Made by a program: the position numbers and the translations under genes. The notes beneath the pieces are model-generated. The model saw only the letters and a list, made by a program, of their open reading frames with translations. It was not told the DNA's origin and searched no databases. Source: Imbricaverruca yamaguchii (taxonomy: Eukaryota > Arthropoda > Thecostraca > Neoverrucidae). Taken from it: 64,000 nt of DNA. The DNA is taken from contig JAOTOL010001524.1 of the NCBI GenBank assembly GCA_034440575.1, positions 447,501 through 511,500 on the forward strand, in the 5' to 3' direction. This document shows positions 21,001 through 33,156 of the stretch, piece after piece; the first letter of the stretch is position 1, and each line of letters opens with the position of its first letter.

Positions 21001-21590
21001 GGCGCGTCTAAACTCGTTTATGCACGAAGCAAGTTGATATGAGCCACCAGACCATTACGCTTTCATGTCGTTTGTCCTCCCCATAAGAAGTCACTAACCC
21101 AGAAATCAATTATTCATGAAACATGTTAGAGTATACCACCTGAACGCTGAGTCGACCTTACATACATATAATTATATGTGTGTAAATGCAATCATTCAAC
21201 CATACATATGATGCTTAGGCTCGTAGCAGATTCTCGTAGACGAGCATTTCGTAGTGCAATTCCAGGTAAAGTGGTGCGTTCCGTTATACAATGCAAGTTT
21301 ATTGCATAGCCATGTTGTGTTGTCATTAACATCATAAATACGTCATTTGCTCAAAGGTAGTCATACGGACGTTAAAAGGTAATCATAAGTACGTCATTTG
21401 CTCACGATTGAGCTTCAGGGACTTAAAAATATTTTAAATGCATTATTTCCATAACTAATTTCAACGTTCTACCTGAAATTCGCGTCCTATAGGCGTTTCG
21501 ACATCGAAAAAATAGAACGAAAAACGCTTCGTTTAACACTAGTATGGCCAAACACTGACCTTCAATGATGTTGCTTATGACGCTGAGCAT
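21000..21590. other. intergenic, nothing recognisable
   Basis: The sequence is AT-rich with no coding signal. A 22-bp motif (tcataaatacgtcatttgct) occurs twice at about 21333 and 21382. Confidence 0.4.
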
Positions 21591-21860
21591 GTGCTACTTA
21601 GCGACTTCTCACTATCTTGCTCGTGCAAGGAACGTTTACCCAGAAAGCTCAATGTTGCAGGAAGTTCTATCTGGACTCGCTTTAGACTATTGCACCTAAA
21701 AAGTAATCTGCTGAATACCACAAATCACGTGGGAATTTGTGGTAGCGAGGCCGCTGATGCTGCAGCGAAACGAGCTGCTCGTGCTTCTGACAATGCTTGC
21801 TCGGTGGCTCGCCCACCCATACTGTTCTGTTCCCTGGCAGCACATCAGTATTAGACCCGA
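21591..21860 (+). pseudogene. LINE RNase H relic
   Basis: The frame contains NHVGICGSEAADAAAKRAAR, the WIPSHVGI.GNE.AD.AAK signature at the end of retrotransposon RNase H domains. It is a short isolated fragment, and adjacent frames are broken. Confidence 0.65.
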
Positions 21861-22082
21861 GCCGTCGTAGCACACTTTCCCGTCAGTTTTCTGTGGTCCG
21901 TGGGATCGGCTCGATTCGCTCAGAAGTGATCATATTCCAGTGTGGCTGGAATACAAGGACGGAGGAGACCTTGGCAAAGGACCTTTGCTAGGAACCTGGG
22001 TACCTAGACGTAGGTTCCATTCAATCCAGCCGGCTATTTACTTGACTTGATCTAGTTCGAGACAGACTAACAGACTAAGTTC

Positions 22083-22765
22083 GCTGCCTTCTATTCCCTC
22101 TACGAGGCACCACCCTTCCGTAGAGGGGGGAGGGGATTGTGTGCCCAATGATCCGGCTCCCATCTTGCCGTTGGAGGTCAGACAAAGAGTGCCTTACTCG
22201 TCCTTCAATCAATGCGCTCCCATTCCAATTCCCATGCCATCTCAATATCCCTGTCCTTCACCTGGCCCTGCAACACCACCTCTCCCTATCATGAGCAGGT
22301 AGGACAACTTCCCGAAGTCCTGCCCTCCAGCTCAGTTTTATCGTATGTTGTGTTGGGTAGTCGCGACCCCTCTGCCCGTCCCCCGGGATTGACAGAGTCC
22401 TGGAGGCTGAGGTCCCCGTCGTAGGGTGGTAGTTGAGACGGGGTACCAACACGCCTCTGGTCCCAATATCCCGGAGGGACGGGCGGGCCCGTAGGGCCCC
22501 ATACGGGTCAAGTGGCTAGTCGCTTCGGGTCTGGGACCTGGGTTTCTTCCCAGGGTCGGCTGACCCAGCCGGCTGGGGTCAAGTGGTGGGCGGCGCTGTT
22601 AGTGCGGTCGGGGTGGTGAGTATCCCACTATTGCGGCCGTACGAAGACGCCGCCCGCCCCGTACAGCTCTTCGGCCGTCTGGCGTCCTCTCGTCCGCGAG
22701 AAACAGGCGTCCCCTTGTTAGGGCCCCGGTGAGGTGGGGAGCCCGAAGATCCGAAGTAAAAACAC
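22083..22765 (+). repeat. 650-bp GC-rich repeat U, copy 1 (probable LINE 5' UTR)
   Basis: From cgaggcaccacccttccgta to gggagcccgaagatc the sequence matches 29416-30062 over its whole length. Shared blocks include gagtcctggaggttgaggtc, tcccggagg-acgggcgggcc and caagtggctagtcgc. Both full copies lie upstream of LINE ORF1-like sequence, which suggests a 5' untranslated leader. Confidence 0.75.
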
Positions 22766-22996
22766 ATGGCATCCACAACACTAAAAAGCTCTCCTGATTC
22801 CTCACGTAGGGACCAGACAACTTCCCACCGGATATCGGTTGAAAATGCGTTGAACAGGGGAGGTGAAAATCCATTGACTAACTACCACCTGCAAGTGCAC
22901 CGAAGCACCTTCCTTTCAAGGGGCTCCTCGGACTGGAAAATCCGTTAATCTGGGGTTGGGGTGCGGTCGAACCTTCCAGACCCCCCCCCCCCCAAA

Positions 22997-23350
22997 CGAG
23001 GCACCACCTTTCTGTGGTAGTGGGGATTGTGCTCCAACCCAGCGGACCAGGCCATCTCTCCGTGGTGCGTGGTGAGACTAAGAGTGCTTCACTCGTCCTT
23101 CCATCTACACACCCCCATTCCAATGCCCATCTCATATTATGTCCATGTCTGCCGGCCCGGCAGGCTGGGGTCAAGGGGTGGGCGGTTCTGGATTCCGGTC
23201 GGGATGGTGAATCTTCCCGGCCGGGCGGGGGCGTCGCCTGCCCTGTATAGGTCATCGGGCTCCTGGCGTCCTCCCGTCCTCCGTTCACGGGACCCACGCG
23301 TCCCCCAGTAGGGTCCCTATGCGGTGGGGTGCCCGAGGAGTTGGAACCAA
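22997..23350 (+). repeat. repeat U, copy 2 (internally deleted)
   Basis: It starts cgaggcaccacctttctgtg after a run of 13 C, skips the middle third of the unit, and ends aagcccgg-type gtggggtgcccgaggag. It lies in tandem with copy 1, just ahead of the ORF1 relic. Confidence 0.75.
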
Positions 23351-23399
23351 TGCACTTCCATGGATTCCTCTGACAAATATACCCTCGCCCTAGGCTTGA

Positions 23400-25030
23400 C
23401 TCGGATGATTCGTCGTTAGTCTTGCACATCCCAGTCACGCGCCTCGATGAGGTCCGATTTAGGCGCTGTCTCGGCTTGCCCTTCTAGGGATTCTCGTCCT
23501 TTCTAACTGTGTGAAGGCACCGAGCGATTCGGTACAGTGGTACGGTGCGACAAATTGTGTGTTGGTGGCATCGAAGTAGAATTCTCGGATCCGGAGGAAG
23601 CTAGGCGAGCGTTAAAAGCCACACTACGTTTCGTATGCCATCGATGGCAGACCCGTGCAAGGGACAGTGCCCCTCAATGAAAACTCAGTGAAAACTCGCC
23701 ACTCTAAAACTGCTCCAGGAGTGTCATCAATTGCCATGACCTACAAGGTATGCCATGTGAAGAAATTGTGGGCGGTCTCGCGGTCTTCCAGTATTGTGCA
23801 GTATAGTAATAGGAAGGCATATAAGAATATCTGTATCCTGGAAGCTAGAGGACTGAAAACAAAAATGGACGACGTTTCACTCGACATAGACATCTTACTC
23901 GCTTTTAATTCCCAGACATAGCCTATCCATGTGAGAGTCGGGCATGCTAGGGTCAGGGTCCGCGTTCATCTACCAATCCCGATGAGATGCTTCGCCTGTC
24001 ATAGATACGGACACTAGCCGCCACTGTCTATCAAAGCCGAGATGTCTGCGATGTGCCTCCTCGGATCATTCTGTGGAAGCTTGCGTAACGAAAACCATGC
24101 TGCACAAGCTGCAAGGACGATCATTCTGCTCGTGACAGAGTATGCCTGGCTTTCAAACAGGAGCAGAGTATCATAAGATTGAAGTGTGACAGTGGCGTGC
24201 TAACCCGGAGGCTCCGCAAATGACCAGCACTGCCTTATTCGGTTACACCTCGCTCTTATCCGGCCGTGGTGGCCAGCTCCTCCAATCCCCTTCAACCAGA
24301 GTTATCCCAGGAGCAATTCGACATGCCACCTACTACACCAGCACCACGAAGCTGTGGTCCTCCTGGAAACGATGCTCTAGACAAAATGACAGCCCGCCAG
24401 TTGATTGCCTTGCTAAAGGAATGTGGTCTGTCTATGATCCAGGTAAACTCAGAGGATGAAATCCCGGCAGCAGTAACTGGAGGTGCTGCCGACTACGTTC
24501 TACCGGCTCGCCTCGCTGTTGTACAGATAGAAACTTCATGCAGTTAACCAAGGCAGCATCGCCCTGAGCAGTGCACGATCGCCTGCCAAACTGACGCTGC
24601 CGCAACTCTGGTGACTGAACCAATCATGGTGGCATCCACGCAAACAACTCCCGCATAATTCTCTAAGTCACCACCCCCATCGACTAGTTTACCTCTCCTA
24701 TCGACCAGCTCATTGCCGTCATTGAGAACCCCGGTGCGAAGTGTAGCTCCGGACCTGACCGCGCGAGGTCGAGCAAAGCGACCTACGAGTGTGGCACCAA
24801 ACATCGGTGGAAAAGGCAAAGTGGGAAAATGTTCCATGGCTGCGAAGCTCGGTACGCGAGAACGCTCACCGTCGGTACCGCGGGCACCACCTGGCCCTCT
24901 GGAGAAATAATGGGTCCACCTCCACCTGTCCCATTCACAGGCCAACCACTTACACCACCTACCAGCCGAAAGCGGATGCCTATTTCGCCACCGACCTGAG
25001 TGAGTCCCAGGTTCAGTCCCCGTTCTGAGT
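23400..25030 (+). pseudogene. LINE ORF1 (gag-like) relic with zinc knuckles
   Basis: Many stops and frameshifts are present, but the knuckle region is legible. MRCFACHRYGH begins near 23985, followed in a neighbouring frame by CLRCASSDHSVEAC. A third knuckle, PCCTSCKDDHSARDRVCLAF, ends near 24150. This CCHC trio is typical of Jockey/I-group ORF1 proteins. The preceding and following stretches (proline-rich after 24200) fit the same ORF but are too decayed to read through. Confidence 0.65.
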
Positions 25031-25231
25031 CACCAGTGATGAGGTACTCATCTGTAAGCCGAGACGTGTGGAACAAACGACCGTCCTGACCGTAACACCT
25101 GTGAACGCGCCATACCATATCTCTAAACGGCTGACTGCGAAGAAATGTTTTGACTGAAACAGTATACGGGGAATTACAACTCATCACATGACAGCTTTAC
25201 CGCAATTTTACTTCCGGTTTGTATGAATATA

Positions 25232-25290
25232 CTTATGCACGCTATACGACCATTGCAGTCGATGCCTCCTTTAAACCCAAAAACTAACGA
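25232..25290 (+). mobile_element. degenerate LINE 3' tail
   Basis: The sequence cacgctatacgaccattgca, then gtcgatgcctcctttaaacc and caaaaactaac, parallels the LINE tail. With repeat U and the ORF1 relic, 22083-25290 could be one LINE copy that has lost ORF2. Confidence 0.5.
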
Positions 25291-26077
25291 GCCTGCCAGA
25301 AGAGGCCTGTTCCCGACCAGAGGGGCACCATCTATTATGGATGGGGAGAGTGCACCCCGCTCTGGGTGCACGTGCACCCAGAACGGGAGTAACCTCGTCA
25401 CGGTGGGTGGCGTAACCCAGATTGCTCGAATAGCACCTGCCAATTGAACGATTTTTCAGCAGGCATATTAGTGCCAGCACTTTGTTTCCTTTTATTTTTA
25501 GGCACTATAGTGTTGCTGATGTACACGGTGCGCTTCGTGATCAGGCTTTATCCAGACCCCCAAACATTGATGAACATGGTGCGCTCATATAGCAGCATAC
25601 CAAACATGGATAATGCAATATTATTAATAGAAACCAGCTCAATCCAGAAGATTGCCTTCTCTGTGCGTCTCGCGGGCGACCTTGAAGAGAAAAGACCGTA
25701 AGCTAAGCTCCCTTTGGTTGCACGGGATAGAAATGGGAGGTATCACCCCGAGGGCAGGGCTGCCTGTGATTTTTCCAATATGGGATGAGTTAACACCAAT
25801 TCCTTTCAGTTTCAGGCTTGTGGAGTTGCTGAGCTCTTCACAGGGCTTCAATTGTATCGTGCAATTATGTAGAAATAGTACATGCACAATTTCGAATCTT
25901 ATCTACACTCTAGATAGGGATAAATTAAGTTTTTTTTACTGACATCTAGCACCAGGCACAAAATGAGTTCTGAGACACTGTGGGTGCTCAACGATAATCA
26001 CTTGAGCTTGATTTTTGTCCAGACCCGGTCAAAATGAATGTAACAGTTTGTAAATACAAAATCGTCTTGCCTATCAT
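25291..26077. other. intergenic, nothing recognisable
   Basis: The sequence is AT-rich. An 85-codon frame at 25444-25701 has a hydrophobic start but no family resemblance or supporting context. Confidence 0.4.
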
Positions 26078-27003
26078 AGGCCGCCTGGCGGTGTTGCCGC
26101 CGGGACTTCTGGCGTGTCGGAGGCTCGTGGTATATCATGTCCCGTCTGGCGGTGTTGCCGCCGGGACCTCTGGCGTGTCAGAGGCTCGTGGTATATCATG
26201 TCCCATCTGATGGTGCTGCTGCCGGAATCTCTGGCGTGTCAGAGGCTCCTGGTATATCATGCCCCATCTGACGGTGTTGCCGCCGGGACCTCTGGCGTGT
26301 CAGAGGCTCGTGGTATATCATGTCCCATCTGACGGTGCTGCTGCCGGGACCTCTGGCGTGTCAGAGGCTCGTGGTATATCGTGTCCCGTCTGGCGGTGTT
26401 GCCGCCGGGACCTCTGGCGTGTCAGAGGCTCGTGGTATATCGTGTCCCGTCTGGCGGTGTTGCCGCCGGGACCTCTGGCGTGTCAGAGGCTCCTGATATA
26501 TCGTGTCCCATCTGACGGTGCTGCTGCCGGGACCTCTGGCGTGTCAGAGGCTCGTGGTATATCATGTCCCGTCTGGCGGTGTTGCCGCCGGGACCTCTGG
26601 CGTGTCAGAGGCTCCTGATATATCGTGTCCCATCTGACGGTGCTGCTGCCGGCACCTCTGGCGTGTCAAAGGCTCCTGGTATATCATGCCCCATCTGACG
26701 GTGCTGCTGCCGGGACCTCTGGCGTGTCGGAGGCTCGTGGTATATCGTGTCCCATCTGACGGTGCTGCTGCCGGGACCTCTGGCGTGTCAGAGGATCGTG
26801 GTATATCATGTCCCGTCTGGCGGTGTTGTCGCCGGGACCTCTGGCGAGTCAGAGGCTCGTGGTATATCATGTCCCATCTGACGGTGCTGCTGCCGGGACC
26901 TCTGGCGTGTCAGAGGATCGTGGTATATCGTGTCCCGTCTGACGGTGCTGCTGCCGGAATCTCTGGCGTGTCGGAGGCTCGTGGTGTATGGTGTCCCATC
27001 TGG
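26078..27003 (+). repeat. 61-bp minisatellite, about 15 copies
   Basis: The unit is cccgtctggcggtgttgccg + ccgggacctctggcgtgtca + gaggctcgtggtatatcatg + t. Two main variants alternate: gtctggcggtgttgccgccg and atctgacggtgctgctgccg. Because 61 is not a multiple of 3, the frame rotates through all phases and long repetitive ORFs arise on both strands; these are not genes. Confidence 0.95.
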
Positions 27004-27650
27004 ACTGGCACTTATTGTCTGGAATTTCTTGACCACCTGCGACCAGGGCCAATAATGGCGGCGGCGCGCTGCCGCTACCGGCCGTGATGGCGCCGGACGA
27101 TGATGGTCGCTGATGGGACAGGACCTCAGTCAACAACATAACAGGCCTGATATGTGTGGAACGTGGAGAAAGCGAGAAAGGGAGAGAGAGAGAGAGAGAG
27201 AGATAGGCACAGGCGACATCTGGCTTAGTCTCCCTTAGTTGACCTGCGCTAGCTTTTCGCCTTACATACGCATTGTGCACCTTTAATCTCGTGTATATAT
27301 TCAAATAATACACACATATATATATATATATATATATGTGAGTGTGTGTGTGTGTGTGTAGAAGCAGATTAAGTGACGGGGAAGGTGAGTCTCTGTCTCT
27401 GAAATATTCACCCATTCGGAATATCCTAAGCGAGTTACCCATTACTCCTTGCCACGTAATGTGCCGCAGTATCTCATGGAATTCTCAACTGGAAATTTCA
27501 GTTCAACTCATACCTCATGTCACCAAAATTGCGTTACCATATCTGTTGCTGCGAATATTAGCTAGAACAACTCGTTAATAACTACAATTCCACAACCTAT
27601 CATGTTCGTCCTAAAGTATCAACAAGTCCAGAATCGCATGAAATGAATTG
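27004..27650. repeat. microsatellites in intergenic DNA
   Basis: (GA)n occurs at about 27182-27203, and (TA)n followed by (TG)n at about 27311-27359. Nothing else is recognisable. Confidence 0.7.
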
Positions 27651-27799
27651 CTACCCATGCCTCTCTCCCTGACGAAGGAGCAAGACTATGAATTTGAACG
27701 AACAGACAGAGGACGCACCCATAAATACCTAGGCGCAAGCAATTGGACCACTTCTGCGTTCCTAGTAAGTCTCAGATTGTCAGTGTTAGCACAACACCC

Positions 27800-28110
27800 A
27801 GGACCCGAGCACGTCTCTGTGGCGGGCCGTATTTTGCTGGCGGTGCGTCGGGCTGCTGCTGGCCTGGCTGGGCTCTGAGACGAGGGGTGTCCGTTAGTGG
27901 CATTAGGGTGTCCCGCGGGATCGCTCACGTCGCTGGTGACAAAGTGAGGGCGCGCCGCGACCGACGGCAGCGCTGGCGGCCCGGCGGCCCGGCGGCCGGC
28001 CGCCGCCAATATCGGGCTGTGTTTGCGTGCCGCGGGCGGCGAGGTGACACCGCCGCCACTGCCTGCTACCCCGCCCCCTCCGCCTCCTTCGCTGGCCTCC
28101 TAACACTTCG
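27800..28110. other. CpG-rich island, function unknown
   Basis: The stretch is very GC- and CpG-rich (for example ggcggcccggcggccggccg) and stands out from its surroundings. Frames are open on both strands, but the residues show only compositional bias. It could be a promoter or first exon of an unrecognised gene. Sequence from 28110 to 28906 holds nothing recognisable. Confidence 0.3.
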
Positions 28111-28906
28111 AGGAAGAATTAATCAGGCAGTACTCTTGGTATTATAAAACACCCCACCACTTTGATCCGTTGCTGGATATGGGGTCAGCGGAGCGTGTAC
28201 AAATTCCACATGTGGTAGATAACTCATTGTGCAGAAGTATTTCCAATTCTATTTTTGTTGAAGTTTTCAGCTGATATGCTAATAATTCCAGCAGTTGGAA
28301 ACTATTTGGAAGGTTAACTCGAAACAGACATCATGCTTTTGTTAGCGAATCTGACTGTGCCGAATACTGAAAATAGAACATTACTTTGTGCTCGAGTGCT
28401 CAACTTGGAGCCTTTCTTTGACAATGCGTTTAAGCGCAGTCACTCTTAGCATATGATACTGCACCCATATGGAGGCGTGCACCATTGATTTAATACATGC
28501 ACTTGTGGCAGTGCACTGCCAGAACCGCATGCATTAAGCCGGGAGGAGAGGATTTGATCCGTTCTTTTCTTCTAAATTTAGAAAACGCGTAGAAGTAGCG
28601 CATAGCTTCTGATTTCTGAAACATTTACTTTAGCATATGATTTGAGCTCGATGTTTGAGGGGCCCATGGATGACTTCTGAAAGGTGGGACGAAATATTTT
28701 AGTACATGTTGAGCCCATTCATTGTCCCTCGTGCGATTTGGAATGCATGTTTCAGTATAAAGTGCACGTTTGTGTCCTGAAACTGGTGATTTCTGCTCTC
28801 TCCTGTTGACTACGAAGTGTATCGCGACAATCGAGGGTGGATTCTGGAAATGTCGGCGACCGTTTCTATTCCTTGACTGCATGCACTGTTACGTTGCTGA
28901 CGATGT

Positions 28907-29228
28907 AGCCACCTGTTCCCAGCCAGTTTGTCGTGTCTGCAGAAGGGCGCACATGGACGGCAGGACTTATGACCCAGGAGGAGGGAAGGGATGCGGACCT
29001 GGCGGTTTTGGCCACCTACCCTGAGGAAGTTCGTCGTGTCTGCAGTGGGGTGGACTGTATGCCAGGTCCTGATGACCCAAGAAGAAGGGAGGGGTGCGTG
29101 CCTGCTGGCAGTCGTGGCCACCTGTTCTCAGCCAGTTTGTCGTGTCTGCAGGAGGGGCGGTCATGGACGGCAGGCTCTGATGACCCAGGGAGAGGAGAGG
29201 GGTGCGCACCTGCTGGTAGCTCTGGTCC
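28907..29228 (+). repeat. 104-bp tandem repeat, three copies
   Basis: Copies begin near 28915, 29019 and 29123 with gccagtttgtcgtgtctgca. Each holds ctgatgacccaggagagg-type sequence. They produce overlapping ORFs on both strands that have no family resemblance. Confidence 0.85.
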
Positions 29229-30379
29229 GCGGCGACTGTCCGCTGTCTCGGTGGCGCGTGTCCGACACACCATCGGCTATCAGGACTCCTGTCCGCAGTG
29301 GCCTGGTGACATCGACCACAGCGAAGGTGTTCGATGCCCGGCGGCTCAACTGGAAATAGTTACCCCGCGGGAGACATTCGTCGGAGCGCGTGCACGGCGT
29401 TGGATCGACCCCCCGACGAGGCATCACCTTTACGTGGTGGTGAGGATTGCGTGCCTCGAGGATCTGGCGGCCAGACCACCAGGCGGCCGGGGAGAGGTCA
29501 GACCAAGAGTGCCTCACTCGTCCTTCCATCCGTACGTTCCCTCCAATCCCAATCTCATCCCAACATCCATGTCCTTCCTCTGTACCTGCAACACCAACTA
29601 TCCCCACTATGAGCAGGCAGCGAAACTTCCCCGGTCCTGCCCACACAGCTCAGTTTTATCTGGGTAGCCGCGCCCCCTCGGCCCGCCCCCGGGGTTCACG
29701 GAGTCCTGGAGGTTGAGGTCCTCCGTCGCACGGTGCTAGTTGTGACGAGGGACCAACACACCTCTTTGGTCCCGATATCCCGGAGGGGCGGGCGGGCCCG
29801 CGGGGCCTCACGGAGGTCAAGTGGCTAGTCGCCTCGGGCCGGGGACCTGGGATTCTTCCCAGTGTCTGCCGGCCCGGAGGGCTGGGGTCAAGGGTTGGGC
29901 GGTGCTGGATCCCGGTCGGGGTGGTGAATATCTCTCTCCCAGCCGGGCGAAGGCGCCGCCTGCCCCGTATAGCTCCTCGGGCACCTGGCAACCTCCCGTC
30001 CGCAGGACCAGGCGTCCCCCCAGTAGGGCCCCTAAGGGGAGGAACGCCCGGGGATCAGAACACCTATCACACTTCATGACATCCTCAAACATACACAACT
30101 TACCTGTCCCCTCTAGTACGGGACAGACAAGCCGACACATCAGACACGCAAGCGTGGCGCGTATTGAGACCTGTTGGCTTTTTCTCCCGCCCCTCGTATC
30201 CTCGTCATGAGGTCATTGGAAGAGGGAAGGAGTCTTTCGCGGCTTACACCGTTTCTGAGAAAGGAAGTCTGCGACAGGTTGGGAGCGGTGCTCAGGTGTG
30301 AGAAACTTAGGGATGGTGGAATGGAAGTATAATTTAAAAGTACTGATGATGCAAGCAGGGCGATGGGCGCAACCGAACA

Positions 30380-31537
30380 TTGCAATCAACCCTACAGGCT
30401 GTAGCTGTTCGTATTAATATTCATCATATCATTATATCACTATGTTCAATTTATCTTCCCCCAGGAGAGGCTTTCCCTTCTGCAGAGCTCAGGAGTCTTA
30501 TGCTGGAACTTCCACCTCCCGTTTTACTTTTGGGCGATTTTAACTCCCATCATACCCTCTGGGGTTCTGTCACTTCCAACCCCCGTGGTAGACACATGGA
30601 AGACTTTTTAATCGACGAATCGTTGAGTTTACGAAACACAGGTTCTTCGACGCACATTACGCTACCCTCTGGAATCAAATCAGTTTTAGATCTGACCCTG
30701 TGTAGTCCCCAAATCAGTCATCGCTGTGTTTGGTCAGTAGACGATGACCCGCTCGGTAGTGATCATTTTCCAATTTGGTTGGAATTTATCTGCTCTGCTG
30801 CTCTGGGAACGAGGCCACCGCGGTGGAACATCAGCAAGGCCAACTGGCGTCAGTTTGATGAAATAGTACTATATAAATTATCTAACGATACTCCGAATCA
30901 TCTTAGTCCACCTCTTTCTGTAGACAATTTTACAGCATTGATCATTGACTCCGCCTCTAAATGCATCCCTAGGACATCCAGAACACACCGCCGTGCTCCT
31001 GTGCCGTGGTGGACTGAGGAGTGCCGAAATGCTATCCGTGCTCGCAGACGTGCCGTCAGGGTTTTCGACCGTAACAGTACCACGGCAAATCTTATTGAAT
31101 TCCGGAAGGCCAGGGCGCAAGCTCGGCGCACGGTCCTTGAGGCAAAGAGGGTGTCCTGGAGAACTTACATTGGAAACCTTAATCGATTTACACCAACAGC
31201 ACAGATCTGGTCCCAGATCAAGCGCATTTCCGGACAGTCAGCTCCTTTACCCGTGTTAAGCGTAGGGGACGCTGACGTTACTCACCCGTCTGATATCGTG
31301 AATGAGATGGGCCGCTTTATTTCTGAAGGAAGTAGTGGTGGAAGCACCAATCGAGAGCTTTTGCGTTTTAAGTCGCATTGTGAGAGGAATCCTATTGATT
31401 TTACTACTTCACAATCACTTGATTACATTGACCTCTATACACTGACTGAGCTCACATTTGCCATTAGCGCCCTGCAAATTGTTGCCGAGGGGCCGGATCA
31501 GATCCACAATGCCATGCTGAAACGGCTTCCTCCCTAG
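30380..31537 (+). pseudogene. LINE ORF2 endonuclease and start of RT
   Basis: It encodes CSIYLPPGEAFPS, PPVLLLGDFNSHHTLWGS, and VDDDPLGSDHFPIWLEF, the APE-type endonuclease motifs (GDFN, SDHFP). A basic linker follows, with WWTEECRNAIRARRRAVR. It stops at TAG after AMLKRLPP; the same frame continues after the stop with LATFNRVWEANAFPGAWRE (31550 on), the RT fingers. The N-terminal part of the endonuclease is missing. Confidence 0.88.
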
Positions 31538-31549
31538 GCGCTGGAAGCT

Positions 31550-33156
31550 TTGCTAGCCACCTTTAATCGGGTATGGGAAGCAAACGCTTTCCCGGGAGCT
31601 TGGCGCGAAGCAATTATTGTGCCAATTAGGAAACCCACGAAAAACGGCTCACATCCATTGCATTATCGTCCCATATCACTTACATCTTCCCTGGGCAAGC
31701 TGGTGGAAAAAAATGGTGAATGTCAGGTTGACTTGGTACTTAGAAAGTAACATTTTTTTTTACAAACGAACAATGTGGTTTTCGAAGAAACAGAAGCACC
31801 GTTGACCATATTTTACTTTTGGATACCCCAATTCGTGCAGCTCTTAACCAGAAACAGCATCTTAATGCTGTATTCTTTGACATTGAAGCGGCATATGACA
31901 CGACCTGGCGCCATGGTATTCTTTCAAAGCTTCGGAGAAGTGGAATCCGTGGCCGCATGGGCACATTTTTGCAAAACTTTCTAGCAGACCGTTTTTTTCG
32001 TGTTCGCATTGGTGACCATTTACCTGAACGCTTTCCACTCGATAATGGAATTCCTCGGGGCAGCGTGCTGAGTGTTGCTCTCTTCGCCATCATGATTAAT
32101 GACGTTTTTGCTGGGCTTCCTTCAAGCATAGGTCGATCTCTGTTTGTTGATGACATAGCTATTTGGTCCTCTTCTTCAAGAGCCTCCACTTCATCCAGGC
32201 AACTTCAGCTAGCGACAAACCATCTCCAGAAGTGGAGCACCATGAATGGTTTCATGCTATCCACTAGAAAGACAGCAGCAATGCAATTCTGTCGCCGTCG
32301 TTGCTGTCGTAATTTTACACTACTGTTGTATGGTGAACCTATTCAATTACACCCAGTATTTAAGTTTTTAGGAATATATTTTGACAACCGTCTGCTTTAC
32401 CGGGAACACCTTAGAATCCTCCGGGACAAATGTACTACATCTCTGAATATTTTGAAATGTGTCGCACGAACATCTTACGGGAGTGATAGACAAACACTGC
32501 TACTCCTTTATCGAGCGCTCATCCGCTCAAAACTAGATTATGCGTGCTTTGTCTATGATGGTGCCTGTGTATCCAGGAAACGTGCTCTTGATACTGTTCA
32601 TCATGCAGCTCTGATAATTGTGTCTGGGGCGTTTCGGACCACGCCAATCGCGAGCTTGTTGGCTGACACCAACGAGCCACCACTTTCCCTCAGGCGACAG
32701 ATGCTCGAGATGCGCAACGCGTGTAAACTGCGCAGTTCCCCGCAGCATCCAGCTTATCAAGCGGTGTTCTCCCGTCGCATACTATCGATCTTTTTAGATG
32801 GTGGCGCCCGTATATATAGACCTATGTGCACAAGAATCCGAGACCTTTTTGCCGAAAGCGAACTGGAGTTGAGCAGGGTGAAGCGCGCCCCACAGGCCTA
32901 TACATCCCCGTGGCGACTTATATCACTAGCCTCTAGGATTGACCTCGTACTGGCCGACATACGCAAAGGGGACGTACTTCCGGACGAATTTCGCGCACGT
33001 GCTCTGGAGCACATATCGACATTTTATTACAGCTACGCAAAAACTTTTACCGATGGGTCAAGGACTGACACCGGGTTGGAAGCGCTTTTGTGTGTCACAC
33101 AGCTGTCAGATCTTTTACGCTCCCGAAACATGCGTCCGTGTACACATCTGAGTTAG
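31550..33156 (+). pseudogene. LINE ORF2 reverse transcriptase
   Basis: Fingers and palm: PIRKPTKNGSHPLHYRPISL, then after two frameshifts FFDIEAAYDTTWRHGIL, GIPRGSVLSVALFAIMIN and SLFVDDIAIWSSS (catalytic FVDD). The thumb contains FKFLGIYFDNRLLYREH. Frame changes lie in homopolymer runs near 31706-31712 and 31746-31755. The frame ends just after the start of RNase H (TFTDGSRTDTG). Confidence 0.88.

Noticed and set aside
25444..25701. Small frame with a hydrophobic N-terminus resembling a membrane protein
   Set aside because: It has no homology I recognise and no context, and chance frames of this length are common in this AT-rich stretch.
26078..27087. Repetitive frames of 100-190 codons on both strands
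   Set aside because: A 61-bp unit rotates the frame each copy, so these frames are by-products of the minisatellite.
27686..28147. Open frames in the CpG-rich patch as a gene
   Set aside because: They are open on both strands because of GC composition; residues are low-complexity Arg/Ala/Pro. It is kept only as an unexplained CpG island.
28933..29667. A 244-codon frame
   Set aside because: It runs through the 104-bp tandem repeat and into repeat U, with no consistent protein signal.
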